Below, one piece after another: positions 27,731 through 37,157 of a stretch of 64,000 nucleotides of DNA (positions within the stretch are counted from its first letter, which is position 1; the number at the start of each line of letters is the position of its first letter). Source of the DNA: Streptomyces venezuelae (GTDB taxonomy: Bacteria; Actinomycetota; Actinomycetes; Streptomycetales; Streptomycetaceae); NCBI RefSeq assembly GCF_008642375.1, contig NZ_CP029194.1, positions 2,914,001 to 2,978,000 on the forward strand, read 5' to 3'. A model generated the notes under the pieces. The model searched no databases. It had not been told where the DNA came from and saw only the letters and a program-made list of their open reading frames with translations. The position numbers and the translations under genes were made by a program.

Positions 27731-29707
27731 CTACGCGGTGAGCTCCTGGTGCAGCGCCTCGCTCAGCCGGGCCGCGCGCTCGGCGACCTCCGCCGGTCCC
27801 AGCTCCACCGCACGGGCGCACCAGTGCCGCCCCTCGGTGAGCTCGCCCCGGCGCGCCGCGAGCAGCGCGAGCCGGAGCGCGGCGCGGCCGTGGCCGGCCC
27901 GGGCGGCCCGGGTCCACCAGAGGGCGGCCTCGCGCTCGCTGCCCTCGCGGGCGAGGAGCAGCCCGAGGTTGAAGGCGCCGTTGCGGCTGCCCGCCTCGGC
28001 CGCCTCGCGGTACCAGCGGTCGGCCTCGGCGAGGTCGCCGCGGCCCGCCGCGAGCATCCCGACGCGCACCTGCGCACGCCGGTGCCCCTGCTGGGCGGCC
28101 CGCTCGTACCACTCCTCGCACTCGGTCTTCTCCTCCCGGGGCGCACCGAGCACGGCGGGGCCGGGCTCGGGGCGGCGCGCGTCGAGGACCGTGGCCAGCC
28201 GGAAGGCGGCCTCGGCGCTGCCGCCGCCGGCCGCGCACCGCAGGTGCCGCTCGGCGGTCCGCTCGTCGCCGTCGCGCAGGGCGGCGATGCCGACCTGGAG
28301 GGCGGCCTCGGTGTGCCCGGCGGCGGCGGCCCGCTCGTACCAGACGAGGGCCGTACGGTCGTCGTCGCGGCCCGCGTGGAGAATGCCCAGGTTGAAGGCG
28401 GCGTCCACACTGCCGGCCTCGGCCGCCTTGGAGAACCACGGCTCGGCGCCGTTCGCGTCGCCGGCCTGGAGGAGCAGCACGGCGAGCGCGTTGGCGGCCT
28501 CGCGGTGGCCCGCGTAGGCGGCGCGGCGGTACCACTGCTCGGCCTGCGGGATCCGGTCCTGGGCGGCACAGAGCAGCCCGAGGTTGTACGCCCCGTTCAC
28601 GTCGCCCGCGTCCATGGCGGCGCGGTACCAGCGCTCGGCGGTCTGCTGCTCGCCCCGGGCCGCGTGCAGCGCCCCGAGGGCGTTGGCGGCGTTGCCGTCG
28701 CCGTCCTGGGCGGCGCGCAGCCACCACACGGCGGCGCTCTCCTGGTCGCCCGCGTCACGGAGGAGGAAGCCGAGGGCGCAGGCGGCCTTGGCCTCACCCT
28801 CCTTGGCGGAGCTGAGGTACCAGCGGCCGGCCTCCTTGAGGTCGCCGCGCTTCTCCAGGATCGCGCCGAGGTGCAGGGCGGCGCGCCGGTGCCCGCGGGC
28901 GGCGGCCTGCCGGAACCACTGCTCGGCCTCGGTGAGCTCGCTCTTCGGCGGGGCGGGGTCGGCGACACCGCCGGGTGCCGCGCCGGCCGGAGGGGCCGCG
29001 CCCGGGCCGGCGGGCACGCGGAGCCGGGAGCCGGTGTCGTGGGGTCCGCGCCCGCCCTCGTGCGGGCCGCGGGCCGGTTCGGTGACGCGGCGCTCCAGGG
29101 CCAGGGCCAGGCGGTAGGCGGCCTCGCGGTGGCCCTGCTCGGCGGCGGCGCGCAGCCAGCGCTCGGCGCCGACGTCGCTGCGGTGCTCCAGGAGGTCGGC
29201 GAGGGCGTAGGCGCCGAGGGCGTGGCCCTGCTCGGCGGCCTGGCGCAGCCAGTACTCGGCGGCCGGCTCGTCCCCGCGCTCGCGGTGGTGGCGGCCGAGG
29301 GCGTGGGCGGCGGGCGCGGAGCCGGCGACGGCGGCGACCCGCCACCAGCCGGCGGCCTCGTCGGCGTATCCCCGCTGGTGGAGCAGGACGCCCAGGTTGT
29401 TCGCGGCGGCCCGGTCCCCCTCGGCGGTGGCGCCGCGCAGGAAGGGCTCGGCGCCGTCGAGGTCACCACGGCGCAGCAGCAGCGCGCCGAGCGCGCTCAC
29501 CGAGGCGAGGTCTCCGCGCTCGGCCGCGCGCCGGTGACGCGCCTCGCTCTCGGTTTCCGTCTCGTTCTCGGTGTCGGTGTCGGTCTCGGCGGTGGTGTCG
29601 ACGGCCGCATCGACGGCCCCCACTGCCTCGATGATCTCGTCCGCGGCGTTTCTGGCGTGCCGCTGCACAAACCGCCCTGTCTCCAACAGAGTTGCCCTGT
29701 CCCCCAT
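27731..29707 (-). CDS. large Sel1/TPR-repeat protein
   Basis: 658 residues from the ATG at 29707 (an ATG nine bases earlier is possible). About 17 Sel1-like repeats of roughly 36 residues each carry the A-x-x-L-G-x-L-L...G-D...A-x-x-W pattern. Repeats are interrupted near residues 205-255 by a Pro/Gly-rich spacer and by a shorter one near 540. An acidic Thr/Glu-rich segment lies near residues 40-60. Such solenoids bind other proteins. No catalytic domain or signal peptide is seen. It lies between two initiator tRNA genes, all on the minus strand. Confidence 0.85.
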   Translation of the reverse strand: MGDRATLLETGRFVQRHARNAADEIIEAVGAVDAAVDTTAETDTDTENETETESEARHRRAAERGDLASVSALGALLLRRGDLDGAEPFLRGATAEGDRAAANNLGVLLHQRGYADEAAGWWRVAAVAGSAPAAHALGRHHRERGDEPAAEYWLRQAAEQGHALGAYALADLLEHRSDVGAERWLRAAAEQGHREAAYRLALALERRVTEPARGPHEGGRGPHDTGSRLRVPAGPGAAPPAGAAPGGVADPAPPKSELTEAEQWFRQAAARGHRRAALHLGAILEKRGDLKEAGRWYLSSAKEGEAKAACALGFLLRDAGDQESAAVWWLRAAQDGDGNAANALGALHAARGEQQTAERWYRAAMDAGDVNGAYNLGLLCAAQDRIPQAEQWYRRAAYAGHREAANALAVLLLQAGDANGAEPWFSKAAEAGSVDAAFNLGILHAGRDDDRTALVWYERAAAAGHTEAALQVGIAALRDGDERTAERHLRCAAGGGSAEAAFRLATVLDARRPEPGPAVLGAPREEKTECEEWYERAAQQGHRRAQVRVGMLAAGRGDLAEADRWYREAAEAGSRNGAFNLGLLLAREGSEREAALWWTRAARAGHGRAALRLALLAARRGELTEGRHWCARAVELGPAEVAERAARLSEALHQELTA

Positions 29708-29880
29708 AAATACCATCGTCGCACCACCCGCAACCCGAGCACACCTGGTATACCGCAGCCAGTGAGGTCACTCAGCGTTTTGTCGACATGCCCACAGAGA
29801 GACAAGTCAAACACGCCTCACACCAACTCGCCCCCTCCGTACCGCCCTTCGGTGCCCTCCGTCACGTCGACACACGACGA

Positions 29881-29909
29881 AGGCCCGGATCCTTATGGAT
29901 CCGGGCCCT
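29881..29909 (-). terminator. terminator after the second initiator tRNA
   Basis: AGGCCCGGATCC / GGATCCGGGCC with the four-base loop TTAT, nearly the same sequence as the terminator of copy 1. Confidence 0.85.
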
Positions 29910-29918
29910 CGTTCTGAG

Positions 29919-29992
29919 TAGCGGGGACAGGATTTGAACCTGCGACCTCTGGGTTATGAGCCCAGCGAGCTACCGAGCTGCTCCACCCCGCG
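29919..29992 (-). tRNA. initiator tRNA-fMet (CAT), copy 2
   Basis: Identical in all 74 positions to the copy at 27599-27672, including the unpaired 1-72 position and the three G-C pairs of the anticodon stem. It lies upstream of the Sel1-repeat gene on the same strand. Confidence 0.96.
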
Positions 29993-30037
29993 TCGGTGAA
30001 ACCACAGTATCACGACGCGGGGACGGAAAACCTCAGG

Positions 30038-32929
30038 TCAGCCGCCTGTACCCGTGCTCTTGAGCTTCGCTCCGGCGTCCGCCGCGCGCTGGAGGGCATC
30101 CTGGAGGTCCTCCTGCGCCTTGCCGTACGCCGTCCAGTCGCCCTTCTGCAGCGCCGCCTCGCCCGCGTCGTACGCCTTCTGGGCGTCGGCGATGGCCGCC
30201 TTCAGCGCGGCGTCGTTGGACGTCGGCGGCGGGGGCGTGGTGCCCGGCGGCGGGGTCGTCGGCGGGGTCGGTGCGTCCACCCCGAAGACCGCGTTCAGCG
30301 CGTTGGTGAGGTTGTCCTCGAACACGGTGGTGTCCTTGGTCGTGTCACCGTCCGGCTGGTCCGCGTCCACATAGGACACCGCGACCTTCTTCAGGAGCGG
30401 GTACAGGGCGTTCCGTCCCTGGGCGTACACCGGCTCCACGTACAGGAACCCGCCGTCGAGCGGCACGGTCAGCAGGTTGCCGTACTGGATGTCGGAGTCG
30501 GCGCCCTTCATGTCCCGGACGAACTGGGCGACGTCCGGGAGACCGTTGAGCTTGCTCTGCACCTGGGCCGGGCCCGGCACGTCCTCGGTGACCCGCAGCA
30601 GTCTCAGCCGGCCGTACTCCTTGCTCGTGGCGTCGGCGTCGACCGCCATGAAGCCGCCCAGGTTGGGCCGCCCGTTCGGCGTGAACGTCGTCGTCAGCGA
30701 GAAGCGCTGCGCCGTGTCCCCGGGCATCTTCATGCTCAGGTAGTACGGCGGGACCGCGTTGCCGTCCTTGTTGGTCGGGTCGTCCGGCACCTGCCAGGCG
30801 TCCGAGCCGCTGTAGAACTGCGCGGGGTCGGTGACGTGGTAGCGGGTCAGCAGCTCGCGCTGGACCTTGAACATGTCCTGCGGGTAGCGCAGGTGCTCCA
30901 TCAGGTCGCCGTCGATCGCGGACTTCGCCTTGACCGTGCCCGGGAAGGCCTTCATCCAGGTCTTGAGGACCGGGTCCTGCGTGTCCCACTGGTAGAGGTT
31001 CACCGTGCCGTCGTAGGCGTCGACGGTGGCCTTCACCGAGTTGCGGATGTAGTTGACCTGGTTCTGCTGGGCGACGACCGTGCGCTGCTGGTTGCCGACG
31101 GTCAGGGAGTCGGCCGTGGTGTCGCCGAGCGTGGTCCGCGAGGCGTACGGGTAGCCGTTGGTCGTCGTGTAGGCGTCGACGATCCACTGGATCCGCCCGT
31201 CGACGACCGCCGGGTAGGCGTCGCCGTCGATGGTCAGCCAGGGCGCGACGGCCTCGACGCGCTCCTTGGGGGTGCGGTTGTAGAGGATCCGCGAGCCCTC
31301 GCCGATGGCCCCCGAGTAGAGGATCTGCGGCTCGCTGAAGGCCACCGCGTAGGCGGCACGGTTGAACGCGCCGGAGAGGCTTACGCCGCTCTTCTCCTTG
31401 TAGCTGGTGGTCTTCTCGCCGTTCTCCTCGTAGTCCAGCTCCTTCTGCGGGCCGCCCACGATCGAGTACTGGTCGGTCTTCTCGCCGTAGTAGATCCGCT
31501 GCTGGTACGTGCCGACGTCACCGGTCGTCGGCAGCCCGGACTCGGTGAAGACCGGGGAGCCGTTGGCGTCCGTCTGCGTGCCCATGGCCATGATCGCGCC
31601 GTAGCCGTGGGTGTAGGTGAAGTGGTCGTTGATCCAGTTCCGCTTCGGGATGCCCTTGATGTTGAGCTCCCGCAGGCCGATGACCGTGTCCTTGCCCTTG
31701 TAGCGGTCCACGTCCAGGGTCGTCGGGAACTGGTAGTACTTCCGCTTCTGCTCCAGCTGCTGGAACGTCGGCGAGACGATGTTCGGGTCGAGGACGCGGT
31801 AGCTGGCCGCCGAGTCGGCGTCCGTGCGGAGCTGGTCCTTGGCCTTGACCGTCGACTTGCCCGAGTAGTTCTCGGGCTTCGTCGAGTCGATCGCGTACGC
31901 CTTGCGGGTCGCGTCGATGTTCTTCTGGATGTACGGCGCTTCCTTGGCCTGCTCGTTCGGCTGGACCTGGAACTTCTGCACGATGGCCGGGTACAGGCCG
32001 CCGATCAGGACCGCCGAGAGCACCATCAGACCGAAGCCGATCACCGGCAGCTGCCAGGTGCGGCGCCAGAGCGTCGCGAAGAACAGCACGGCGCAGATCG
32101 CGGCGATGCAGAACAGGATGGTCTTCGCCGGCAGGTACGCGTTGGCGTCGACGTACCGCAGGCCCGTCCAGTTGCCGGTGGCCTTGAAGTCGCTGGACTT
32201 CACCGCCAGGCCGTACCGGTCGAGCCAGTACGCGATGGCCTTGAGCGAGACGAAGACGCCGAGCAGCACCGAGAGGTGCCCCGTGGCGGCGGCGGTCGCG
32301 CGGGCGCCCGGGCTGGTGATCCGCAGTCCGCCGTACAGGTAGTGCGTGAGCGCTGCGGCGATCAGCGACAGGACGGCGGCGGCGAAGCCGAAGGCCAGGA
32401 GGAAGCGGTACCAGGGCAGGTCGAAGGCGTAGAACGCCACGTCGAGACCGAACTGCGGGTCCTTCTGGCCGAACTTCACGCCGTTGACCCACATGAGCCA
32501 GGTGCGCCACTGGCCGGAGGCGGAGGCGCCGGCGATCAGCCCCACCAGGACCGTCACCGCGAGCAGCACCCACTTCTTGAAGGGCGCGACCCCCATCCGG
32601 TACCGGTCGAGGCTCTGCTGCTCCAGCGACATCGCGCTGAGCGGCGGACGCAGCCGGTACGCCAGCCAGATGTTGAGGCCGACGGCGAGCCCCATGAGGA
32701 GACCGAAGACGGCGAAGAGGCCGATCTTGGTCCACAGAGTGGTCGTGAACACGGACGAGTACTTGACGGATCGGTACCAGAGCCAGTCCGTCCAGAACCC
32801 GGCGAACATCACGAACGCCATGGCCAGGACGGCCAGCACCCCGAGTGTCATGAGCAGGGTGCGGGCCCGCCGGGACGGCCGGCCGACTCTCACCCTCGGT
32901 CCGGACGGGCTGCCGCCGCGGTCCGGCAT
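30038..32929 (-). CDS. UPF0182 family membrane protein
   Basis: 963 residues from the ATG at 32929 ([10 protein letters not shown]...). The N-terminal third has about seven membrane segments, beginning [21 protein letters not shown] large extracytoplasmic region follows, and a Pro/Thr-rich linker near residue 890 leads to a short helical C-terminus. Size and layout match UPF0182, a family conserved in actinobacteria and cyanobacteria without a known function. A longer start at 32998 is open. It is divergent from the PPA1309-like gene. Confidence 0.92.
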   Translation of the reverse strand: MPDRGGSPSGPRVRVGRPSRRARTLLMTLGVLAVLAMAFVMFAGFWTDWLWYRSVKYSSVFTTTLWTKIGLFAVFGLLMGLAVGLNIWLAYRLRPPLSAMSLEQQSLDRYRMGVAPFKKWVLLAVTVLVGLIAGASASGQWRTWLMWVNGVKFGQKDPQFGLDVAFYAFDLPWYRFLLAFGFAAAVLSLIAAALTHYLYGGLRITSPGARATAAATGHLSVLLGVFVSLKAIAYWLDRYGLAVKSSDFKATGNWTGLRYVDANAYLPAKTILFCIAAICAVLFFATLWRRTWQLPVIGFGLMVLSAVLIGGLYPAIVQKFQVQPNEQAKEAPYIQKNIDATRKAYAIDSTKPENYSGKSTVKAKDQLRTDADSAASYRVLDPNIVSPTFQQLEQKRKYYQFPTTLDVDRYKGKDTVIGLRELNIKGIPKRNWINDHFTYTHGYGAIMAMGTQTDANGSPVFTESGLPTTGDVGTYQQRIYYGEKTDQYSIVGGPQKELDYEENGEKTTSYKEKSGVSLSGAFNRAAYAVAFSEPQILYSGAIGEGSRILYNRTPKERVEAVAPWLTIDGDAYPAVVDGRIQWIVDAYTTTNGYPYASRTTLGDTTADSLTVGNQQRTVVAQQNQVNYIRNSVKATVDAYDGTVNLYQWDTQDPVLKTWMKAFPGTVKAKSAIDGDLMEHLRYPQDMFKVQRELLTRYHVTDPAQFYSGSDAWQVPDDPTNKDGNAVPPYYLSMKMPGDTAQRFSLTTTFTPNGRPNLGGFMAVDADATSKEYGRLRLLRVTEDVPGPAQVQSKLNGLPDVAQFVRDMKGADSDIQYGNLLTVPLDGGFLYVEPVYAQGRNALYPLLKKVAVSYVDADQPDGDTTKDTTVFEDNLTNALNAVFGVDAPTPPTTPPPGTTPPPPTSNDAALKAAIADAQKAYDAGEAALQKGDWTAYGKAQEDLQDALQRAADAGAKLKSTGTGG

Positions 32930-33064
32930 CTGGAAAGCCAACGTGCGCCCCTCGATGTTGATGCGTCTGAAAGCAGGCCCCGCGATCGTAGAGCCCAATG
33001 GTGCAACTTACTGAGGCTTTACCTAGTTCCCGTCTTCGGGGCAAGACGAGGCAGGATATTGGTC

Positions 33065-33616
33065 ATGTCCAACGTTTCCCCCTCAGGCCCGGCGATGGCC
33101 GCGAGCCCCCTCACCCGCGCAGTACTCGAGATCGACGAGTACGCGTCGGGTCTCGGCTGGGACCAGCCGGCCCGTCTGTTCGCCCTCGTCGACACCGCAC
33201 GGCTCCGCGCCAAGGAGCCCGCGCTCGCCTCCCAGCTCGGCCTGGGCGACGACGCCACCGCCTTCACTCCCATCGAGCAGGACAAGCTGCCGCGCGGGAA
33301 GCCGCTCGACGAGTTCCTCGGCACGATCGCCTGGCCCTCCTCCGTGGCGGGCTGCGCCCTGACCGTGGAGCGGCTGATGCTGCCGCCGTCGGCGGAGTCC
33401 CAGGTGCCGCAGGGGCTGAGCGAGAAGCAGCTCGCCAAGTGGGTCGCCGCGCACCCGGACCGCCAGGAGGTCCGGATGACCGTGGCGGTGCTGCGCGGCG
33501 GCGCCCGTGAGGCGGCGATCCGGCTGCGCGAGAAGGACTCGACGACCGAGGTCCTGACCGGCCCCGACCTGGTGCCGGGGCTCGCCGAGGCGCTGTCGGC
33601 GACCTTCGAGTCGTAG
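33065..33616 (+). CDS. PPA1309 family protein
   Basis: 183 residues. It matches the actinobacterial PPA1309 family: LTRAVLEIDEYASGLGWDQPARLFALVDT at the start and a conserved Cys in AGCALTVERLML. It is cytoplasmic, of unknown function, and regularly divergent from UPF0182. A small CGTCTT/AAGACG hairpin at 33031-33048 lies just before the start. Confidence 0.88.
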   Translation: MSNVSPSGPAMAASPLTRAVLEIDEYASGLGWDQPARLFALVDTARLRAKEPALASQLGLGDDATAFTPIEQDKLPRGKPLDEFLGTIAWPSSVAGCALTVERLMLPPSAESQVPQGLSEKQLAKWVAAHPDRQEVRMTVAVLRGGAREAAIRLREKDSTTEVLTGPDLVPGLAEALSATFES

Positions 33617-33656
33617 CCCCGGGAGCCGCACCGGTCCACGGCGGCGGTACGAAGAG

Positions 33657-33686
33657 GGGGCGCCCGGTCGGCCGACCGGGCGCCCC
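33657..33686. terminator. bidirectional terminator between PPA1309 and the PDZ protease
   Basis: A perfect palindrome whose half is GGGGCGCCCGGTCGG, between two convergent genes. Confidence 0.9.
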
Positions 33687-33704
33687 TCGTCCGTGGTGGC
33701 CGGG

Positions 33705-34793
33705 TCAGCCCGTGGTGCAGCGCGGCAGGTTCGCCGTGTCGCCCTTGCGGAGCTTCTCCAGCGACTTGGTGGCGTCGTCGATGGTGTCCACCTTGATCAG
33801 GGTCAGACCGTCGGGCGTGTCGGAGACGGCGGACGCGCAGTTGTCGGCGGGGGTGAGGAAGTACTCCGCGCCCGCCTTGCGCGCGCCGACGAGCTTCATG
33901 TCGATGCCGCCGATGGGGCCGACCTTGCCCTTGTCGTCGATGGTGCCCGTGCCGGCGATGAACTTGCCGTCGGTGAGGCTCTCGGGGGTGAGCTTGTCGA
34001 CGATGCCGAGGGCGAACATCAGGCCGGCGCTGGGGCCGCCGACGTCGGCGAGGTTGATGTCGATGGTGAACGGGAAGACGTGGTCGGTTCCGGCCTGGAT
34101 GCCGACGACGGCCCGGTCGCCCTCCTTCGAGGTGGCGGTCCTGATGACCACCTTCCGGGTGACGGTGGGCTCCTTGCGGGCCTTCTCGGCCTCGGCGGCC
34201 TCCTTGGCGGGGACGACCGTGAACTCGACGTCCTGGCCGGGCTTGCGCTTGGTGACCTGCTCGGCGACATCGCCGGGCTCGGTGACCTTCACACCGTCGA
34301 CGGCCCTGATGACGTCACCGGCGTGCAGCTTGCCCTCCGCCGGGGAGTCCTTGACGACGGTGGCGACGATGACGCGGCTGGTGACCGGGATGCCCAGCTC
34401 CCCGAGGGCCGCCACCTTGGCGCTCTCCTGGGACTGGCTGAACTCCTCGGCGTTCTCCTGGCTCGACTGCTCCTCGGTCTTTCCGTCCGGGTAGAGCGTG
34501 TCGTGCGGCACCACCACGTTGTCATGGGCGAGCCAGCCGTAGACGGCCTCGACGGCGTTCATCTTGTAGTCCGCGCTGGTGACACGGACCGTCGTCATGT
34601 TGAGGTGGCCGTCGGTCGGGTAGGTCTTGCGTCCGGAGATCGAGAGGACGGGCTCTCCCCTGGCCTCTCCCAGGGTGTTGACCGTGGGACCGGGGCTCAT
34701 CTCCGCGTACGGCACCGGGATCAGGACGCCTGCGATGAGCAGACAGATCAACACCAGGGTGGAGGCGAGCATCGTCGCGGTGCGGCGTGGCAT
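33705..34793 (-). CDS. membrane-anchored PDZ/Lon-like serine protease (YlbL type)
   Basis: 362 residues. There is one N-terminal membrane segment (LASTLVLICLLIAGVLI), a PDZ domain around residues 130-210 (GELGIPVTSRVIVATVVKDSPAEGKLHAGDVI is its start), and a C-terminal S16 Lon-like protease domain. The Ser of GGPSAGLMF and the Lys of GGIDMKLVGA form the Ser-Lys dyad. It acts at the outer face of the membrane. Related proteins in Bacillus process signalling or stress proteins. The target here is unknown. Confidence 0.9.
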   Translation of the reverse strand: MPRRTATMLASTLVLICLLIAGVLIPVPYAEMSPGPTVNTLGEARGEPVLSISGRKTYPTDGHLNMTTVRVTSADYKMNAVEAVYGWLAHDNVVVPHDTLYPDGKTEEQSSQENAEEFSQSQESAKVAALGELGIPVTSRVIVATVVKDSPAEGKLHAGDVIRAVDGVKVTEPGDVAEQVTKRKPGQDVEFTVVPAKEAAEAEKARKEPTVTRKVVIRTATSKEGDRAVVGIQAGTDHVFPFTIDINLADVGGPSAGLMFALGIVDKLTPESLTDGKFIAGTGTIDDKGKVGPIGGIDMKLVGARKAGAEYFLTPADNCASAVSDTPDGLTLIKVDTIDDATKSLEKLRKGDTANLPRCTTG

Positions 34794-34865
34794 GGAACGA
34801 CAGTACGGGACTCGCCTGTGCGCGCACCCGTGGGGCGGTCCGTACGGGGCGGCCGGCGGGCCGCG

Positions 34866-35093
34866 TCAGCTGGACGGTGTGGACACGGGAGCCACCGTCG
34901 TGGCCGTCTCGCGCTCCTGGACGACGGAGCCGGCGGTCGTGGTGTGGGACCGCTCCATCGCGTCCCGGAATCGTGCGTAGCCCGCGAGCTCGGCCACGTC
35001 ACCTATCGTCTTGTTCCTCGAAGCCCAGCTTCCCCATATCGCCGCGCCGACGACTGCGAAAAGCGGAATCAGCAACCAGGCCAGCGCTGCCAT
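34866..35093 (-). CDS. small single-pass membrane protein
   Basis: 75 residues. One membrane helix (LAWLLIPLFAVVGAAIWGSW) is followed by a short charged cytoplasmic part and a Thr/Val-rich tail. It lies upstream of the PDZ-Lon gene on the same strand with a 72-base gap. I do not recognise a family. It may be an accessory to the protease. Confidence 0.65.
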   Translation of the reverse strand: MAALAWLLIPLFAVVGAAIWGSWASRNKTIGDVAELAGYARFRDAMERSHTTTAGSVVQERETATTVAPVSTPSS

Positions 35094-35242
35094 CCCGGCC
35101 TCCCATCCCCAGTGAGTTGATCAGCAGACTGTTCATCTGTGGCATCAACGCTGCTGCCTGGGGGCCGGTTACGCAAATCGGGCGTTCGGCTACGCGCTGT
35201 CGGCGCGTCGCCTTGCGGGCCGCGACCGCTCCCTGCCGGGCC

Positions 35243-35704
35243 TCAGCAGGCCCCGACCCACTCCTCGGTGCCGTCGGAGAAGGTCTGGTGCTTCCAGATC
35301 GGCACCTCGTGCTTGAGGTCGTCGATCAGCTTGCGGCAGGCCTCGAAGGCCTCGCCGCGGTGGGGGCAGGAGACGGCGACGACGACCGCGATGTCGCCGA
35401 TCCGGAGGTCGCCGACGCGGTGGACCGCGGCCAGCGCGCGGACGGGGTAGTCGGCGACGACCTTCTCGGCGACGCGGCGCATCTCCGCCTCGGCGGTGGG
35501 GTGGCAGGAGTAGCCGAGGGCGTCGACGTCCGCGCCTCCGTCGTGGTTGCGCACGGTGCCGACGAAGAGCGTCGTGCCTCCGGAGGCGTCGTCGCCGACG
35601 GCCTGGAAGACCTCGTCCACGGAGAGCGTGGTCTCCCGGATCGCGAGGAGCTTGATCGGGTCGGCGGCGGCCTGCTCGCCCGGGTGGTCGTGGGTGCGTG
35701 CCAT
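35243..35704 (-). CDS. moaE: molybdopterin synthase catalytic subunit
   Basis: 153 residues from the ATG at 35704. It transfers sulphur from MoaD to precursor Z to make molybdopterin. The family signature is clear: GTTLFVGTVRNHDGG, HRVGDLRIGDIAVVVAVSCPHRGEAF and the catalytic-site KHEVPIWKHQ. No other molybdenum cofactor genes are nearby, so its partner subunit must be encoded elsewhere. Confidence 0.94.
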   Translation of the reverse strand: MARTHDHPGEQAAADPIKLLAIRETTLSVDEVFQAVGDDASGGTTLFVGTVRNHDGGADVDALGYSCHPTAEAEMRRVAEKVVADYPVRALAAVHRVGDLRIGDIAVVVAVSCPHRGEAFEACRKLIDDLKHEVPIWKHQTFSDGTEEWVGAC

Positions 35705-35833
35705 GCGCTCCATGGTGCCGTACGCCGCCGACATCCCGGAATTGCGGTTTCGACCGGTGGTCGGAACCCTCCGTAGGAGGGTTCTACAGACCGGGTTCCA
35801 CGGACCGCCCGCCGGGGCCGGCCCCGGCGGGGG

Positions 35834-36943
35834 TCAGATCCCGCGCCGCTTCCGCATCTGCCGGACGAGTGCCGCCGTGCCGAGCAGCGCCACCGTCGCG
35901 CCGGCCGCGCCCGCCGCCGTCGCGTCCTTGCGGCCCAGGCGGCGGCCGGCGACCGTGTGGCGGCCCTCGACCTCCTCAAGGAGCGCGGTGAGGACCTCCT
36001 CGTTCGTCCACTTCGGCCGCCAGCCGGCGTCGTGCAGCCGTCCGACGCTGACCACCCAGGGGTGCATGGTGTAGGCGAGGTCACCCGCCGGGGACGGGGT
36101 GAGCCCGATCCGGTGGAGGCGGGCCGCCGCCCCGAGGGCGACGGCGGAGGGGAGCTCCATGCGGCGGATCCCTGAGAGCTCCTCGACCTCCTCCTGCTCC
36201 AGCCAGCCCTCGCAGCCGACCGCGAACTCTCCGTCGACCTTCTCCAGGGCCGCGTACTCCAGCGCGCTCACCAGGTCGTCGACATGGCAGAACTGCCAGG
36301 TGGGCCGGGAGCCGGCGACGACGAGCAGCCGGGGCGACTCGAAGTAGCGGGTCAGCGCCGTGTCCGTACCGCCGACGAGGACGGCCGGGCGGACGACGGT
36401 GACGTTGAGGCCGGGGTGCGCTCGGGGAGCCCGGCGGCCCAGGCGCTCGATCTCCAGCATGTCGCCGACGCCGGTGGCCTCGGCCGTCGCCCTGAGCTCG
36501 GCGTCCTCGGAGAGCGGGATGTCGTTGTCGGGCAGGGCGCCGTAGACCATCGCGGAGGTGCAGAGCACCACGCGGTGCACGCCGGCCGCCGCGGCGGCGG
36601 TCAGGACGGTCTGCGTGCCGCGCACGTTGTAGGCCGTTCGGGCGGCGGGGTCGGTCTCCAGGTCGAGATCGACGGCGAGGTGCACGACGACGTCCGCGCC
36701 GCGCAGTTTCTCGGCGATGGCCGGATCGCGCACGTCGAGGATGTGCCACTTCGCCTCGGCGACCTCGCCCCGGCGCTCGTCGATCGCGACGACCTGCTTG
36801 ATCTCGTCGGACTCGGCGAGGCGCCTGGTCAGCAGGTCGCCTACGCCGGAAGCGGCACCGGTGACCGCGACGACGGGTCCGCGCGCGGCGGACCGGGTTG
36901 AGTGGTTTCGCGCTGCGCGAACCTGAGGATCTGGGGAACTCAC
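35834..36943 (-). CDS. NAD(P)-dependent epimerase/dehydratase (extended SDR)
   Basis: 369 residues from the GTG at 36943, which has GGAG seven bases upstream; the frame stays open to 37048. The Rossmann motif VAVTGAASGVGDLL is followed by HLAVDLDL and STSAMVYGA, where the SDR Ser/Tyr would be expected (Tyr in VYG). A hydrophobic Ala-rich helix and a basic RKRRGI end suggest membrane attachment at the C-terminus. It resembles actinobacterial epimerases of unknown substrate. It is divergent from the DUF2342 gene. Confidence 0.82.
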   Translation of the reverse strand: MSSPDPQVRAARNHSTRSAARGPVVAVTGAASGVGDLLTRRLAESDEIKQVVAIDERRGEVAEAKWHILDVRDPAIAEKLRGADVVVHLAVDLDLETDPAARTAYNVRGTQTVLTAAAAAGVHRVVLCTSAMVYGALPDNDIPLSEDAELRATAEATGVGDMLEIERLGRRAPRAHPGLNVTVVRPAVLVGGTDTALTRYFESPRLLVVAGSRPTWQFCHVDDLVSALEYAALEKVDGEFAVGCEGWLEQEEVEELSGIRRMELPSAVALGAAARLHRIGLTPSPAGDLAYTMHPWVVSVGRLHDAGWRPKWTNEEVLTALLEEVEGRHTVAGRRLGRKDATAAGAAGATVALLGTAALVRQMRKRRGI

Positions 36944-37157
36944 CGGGCGTCTCCAGCGGTTGTCTTCAGTACGTACACGCATGACGCGTACGGACCAGGT
37001 GGCGTCCATCCTGCCGCAGGGCACGGCCCGGCGGAGCACCGAGCCCATTTCCGGCCCGGATGTCTACGCTGGTGGTGTGCGGGGCCTGTCTGGACAGGCC
37101 CTGGTCGGGCAGTCGCCGTCGGCAGGAGGCCGGCGGCCCTACGAGCCGAGGAAACCT

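Noticed and set aside
27731..29707. DNA-level tandem repeats in the Sel1 gene as a mobile or regulatory array
   Set aside because: The repeats are protein-level Sel1 units with diverged codons, not DNA repeats.
29996..33616. A 1206-codon plus-strand open frame opposite UPF0182
   Set aside because: It is only real from 33065 (PPA1309). The earlier part is antisense to a well-marked membrane protein.
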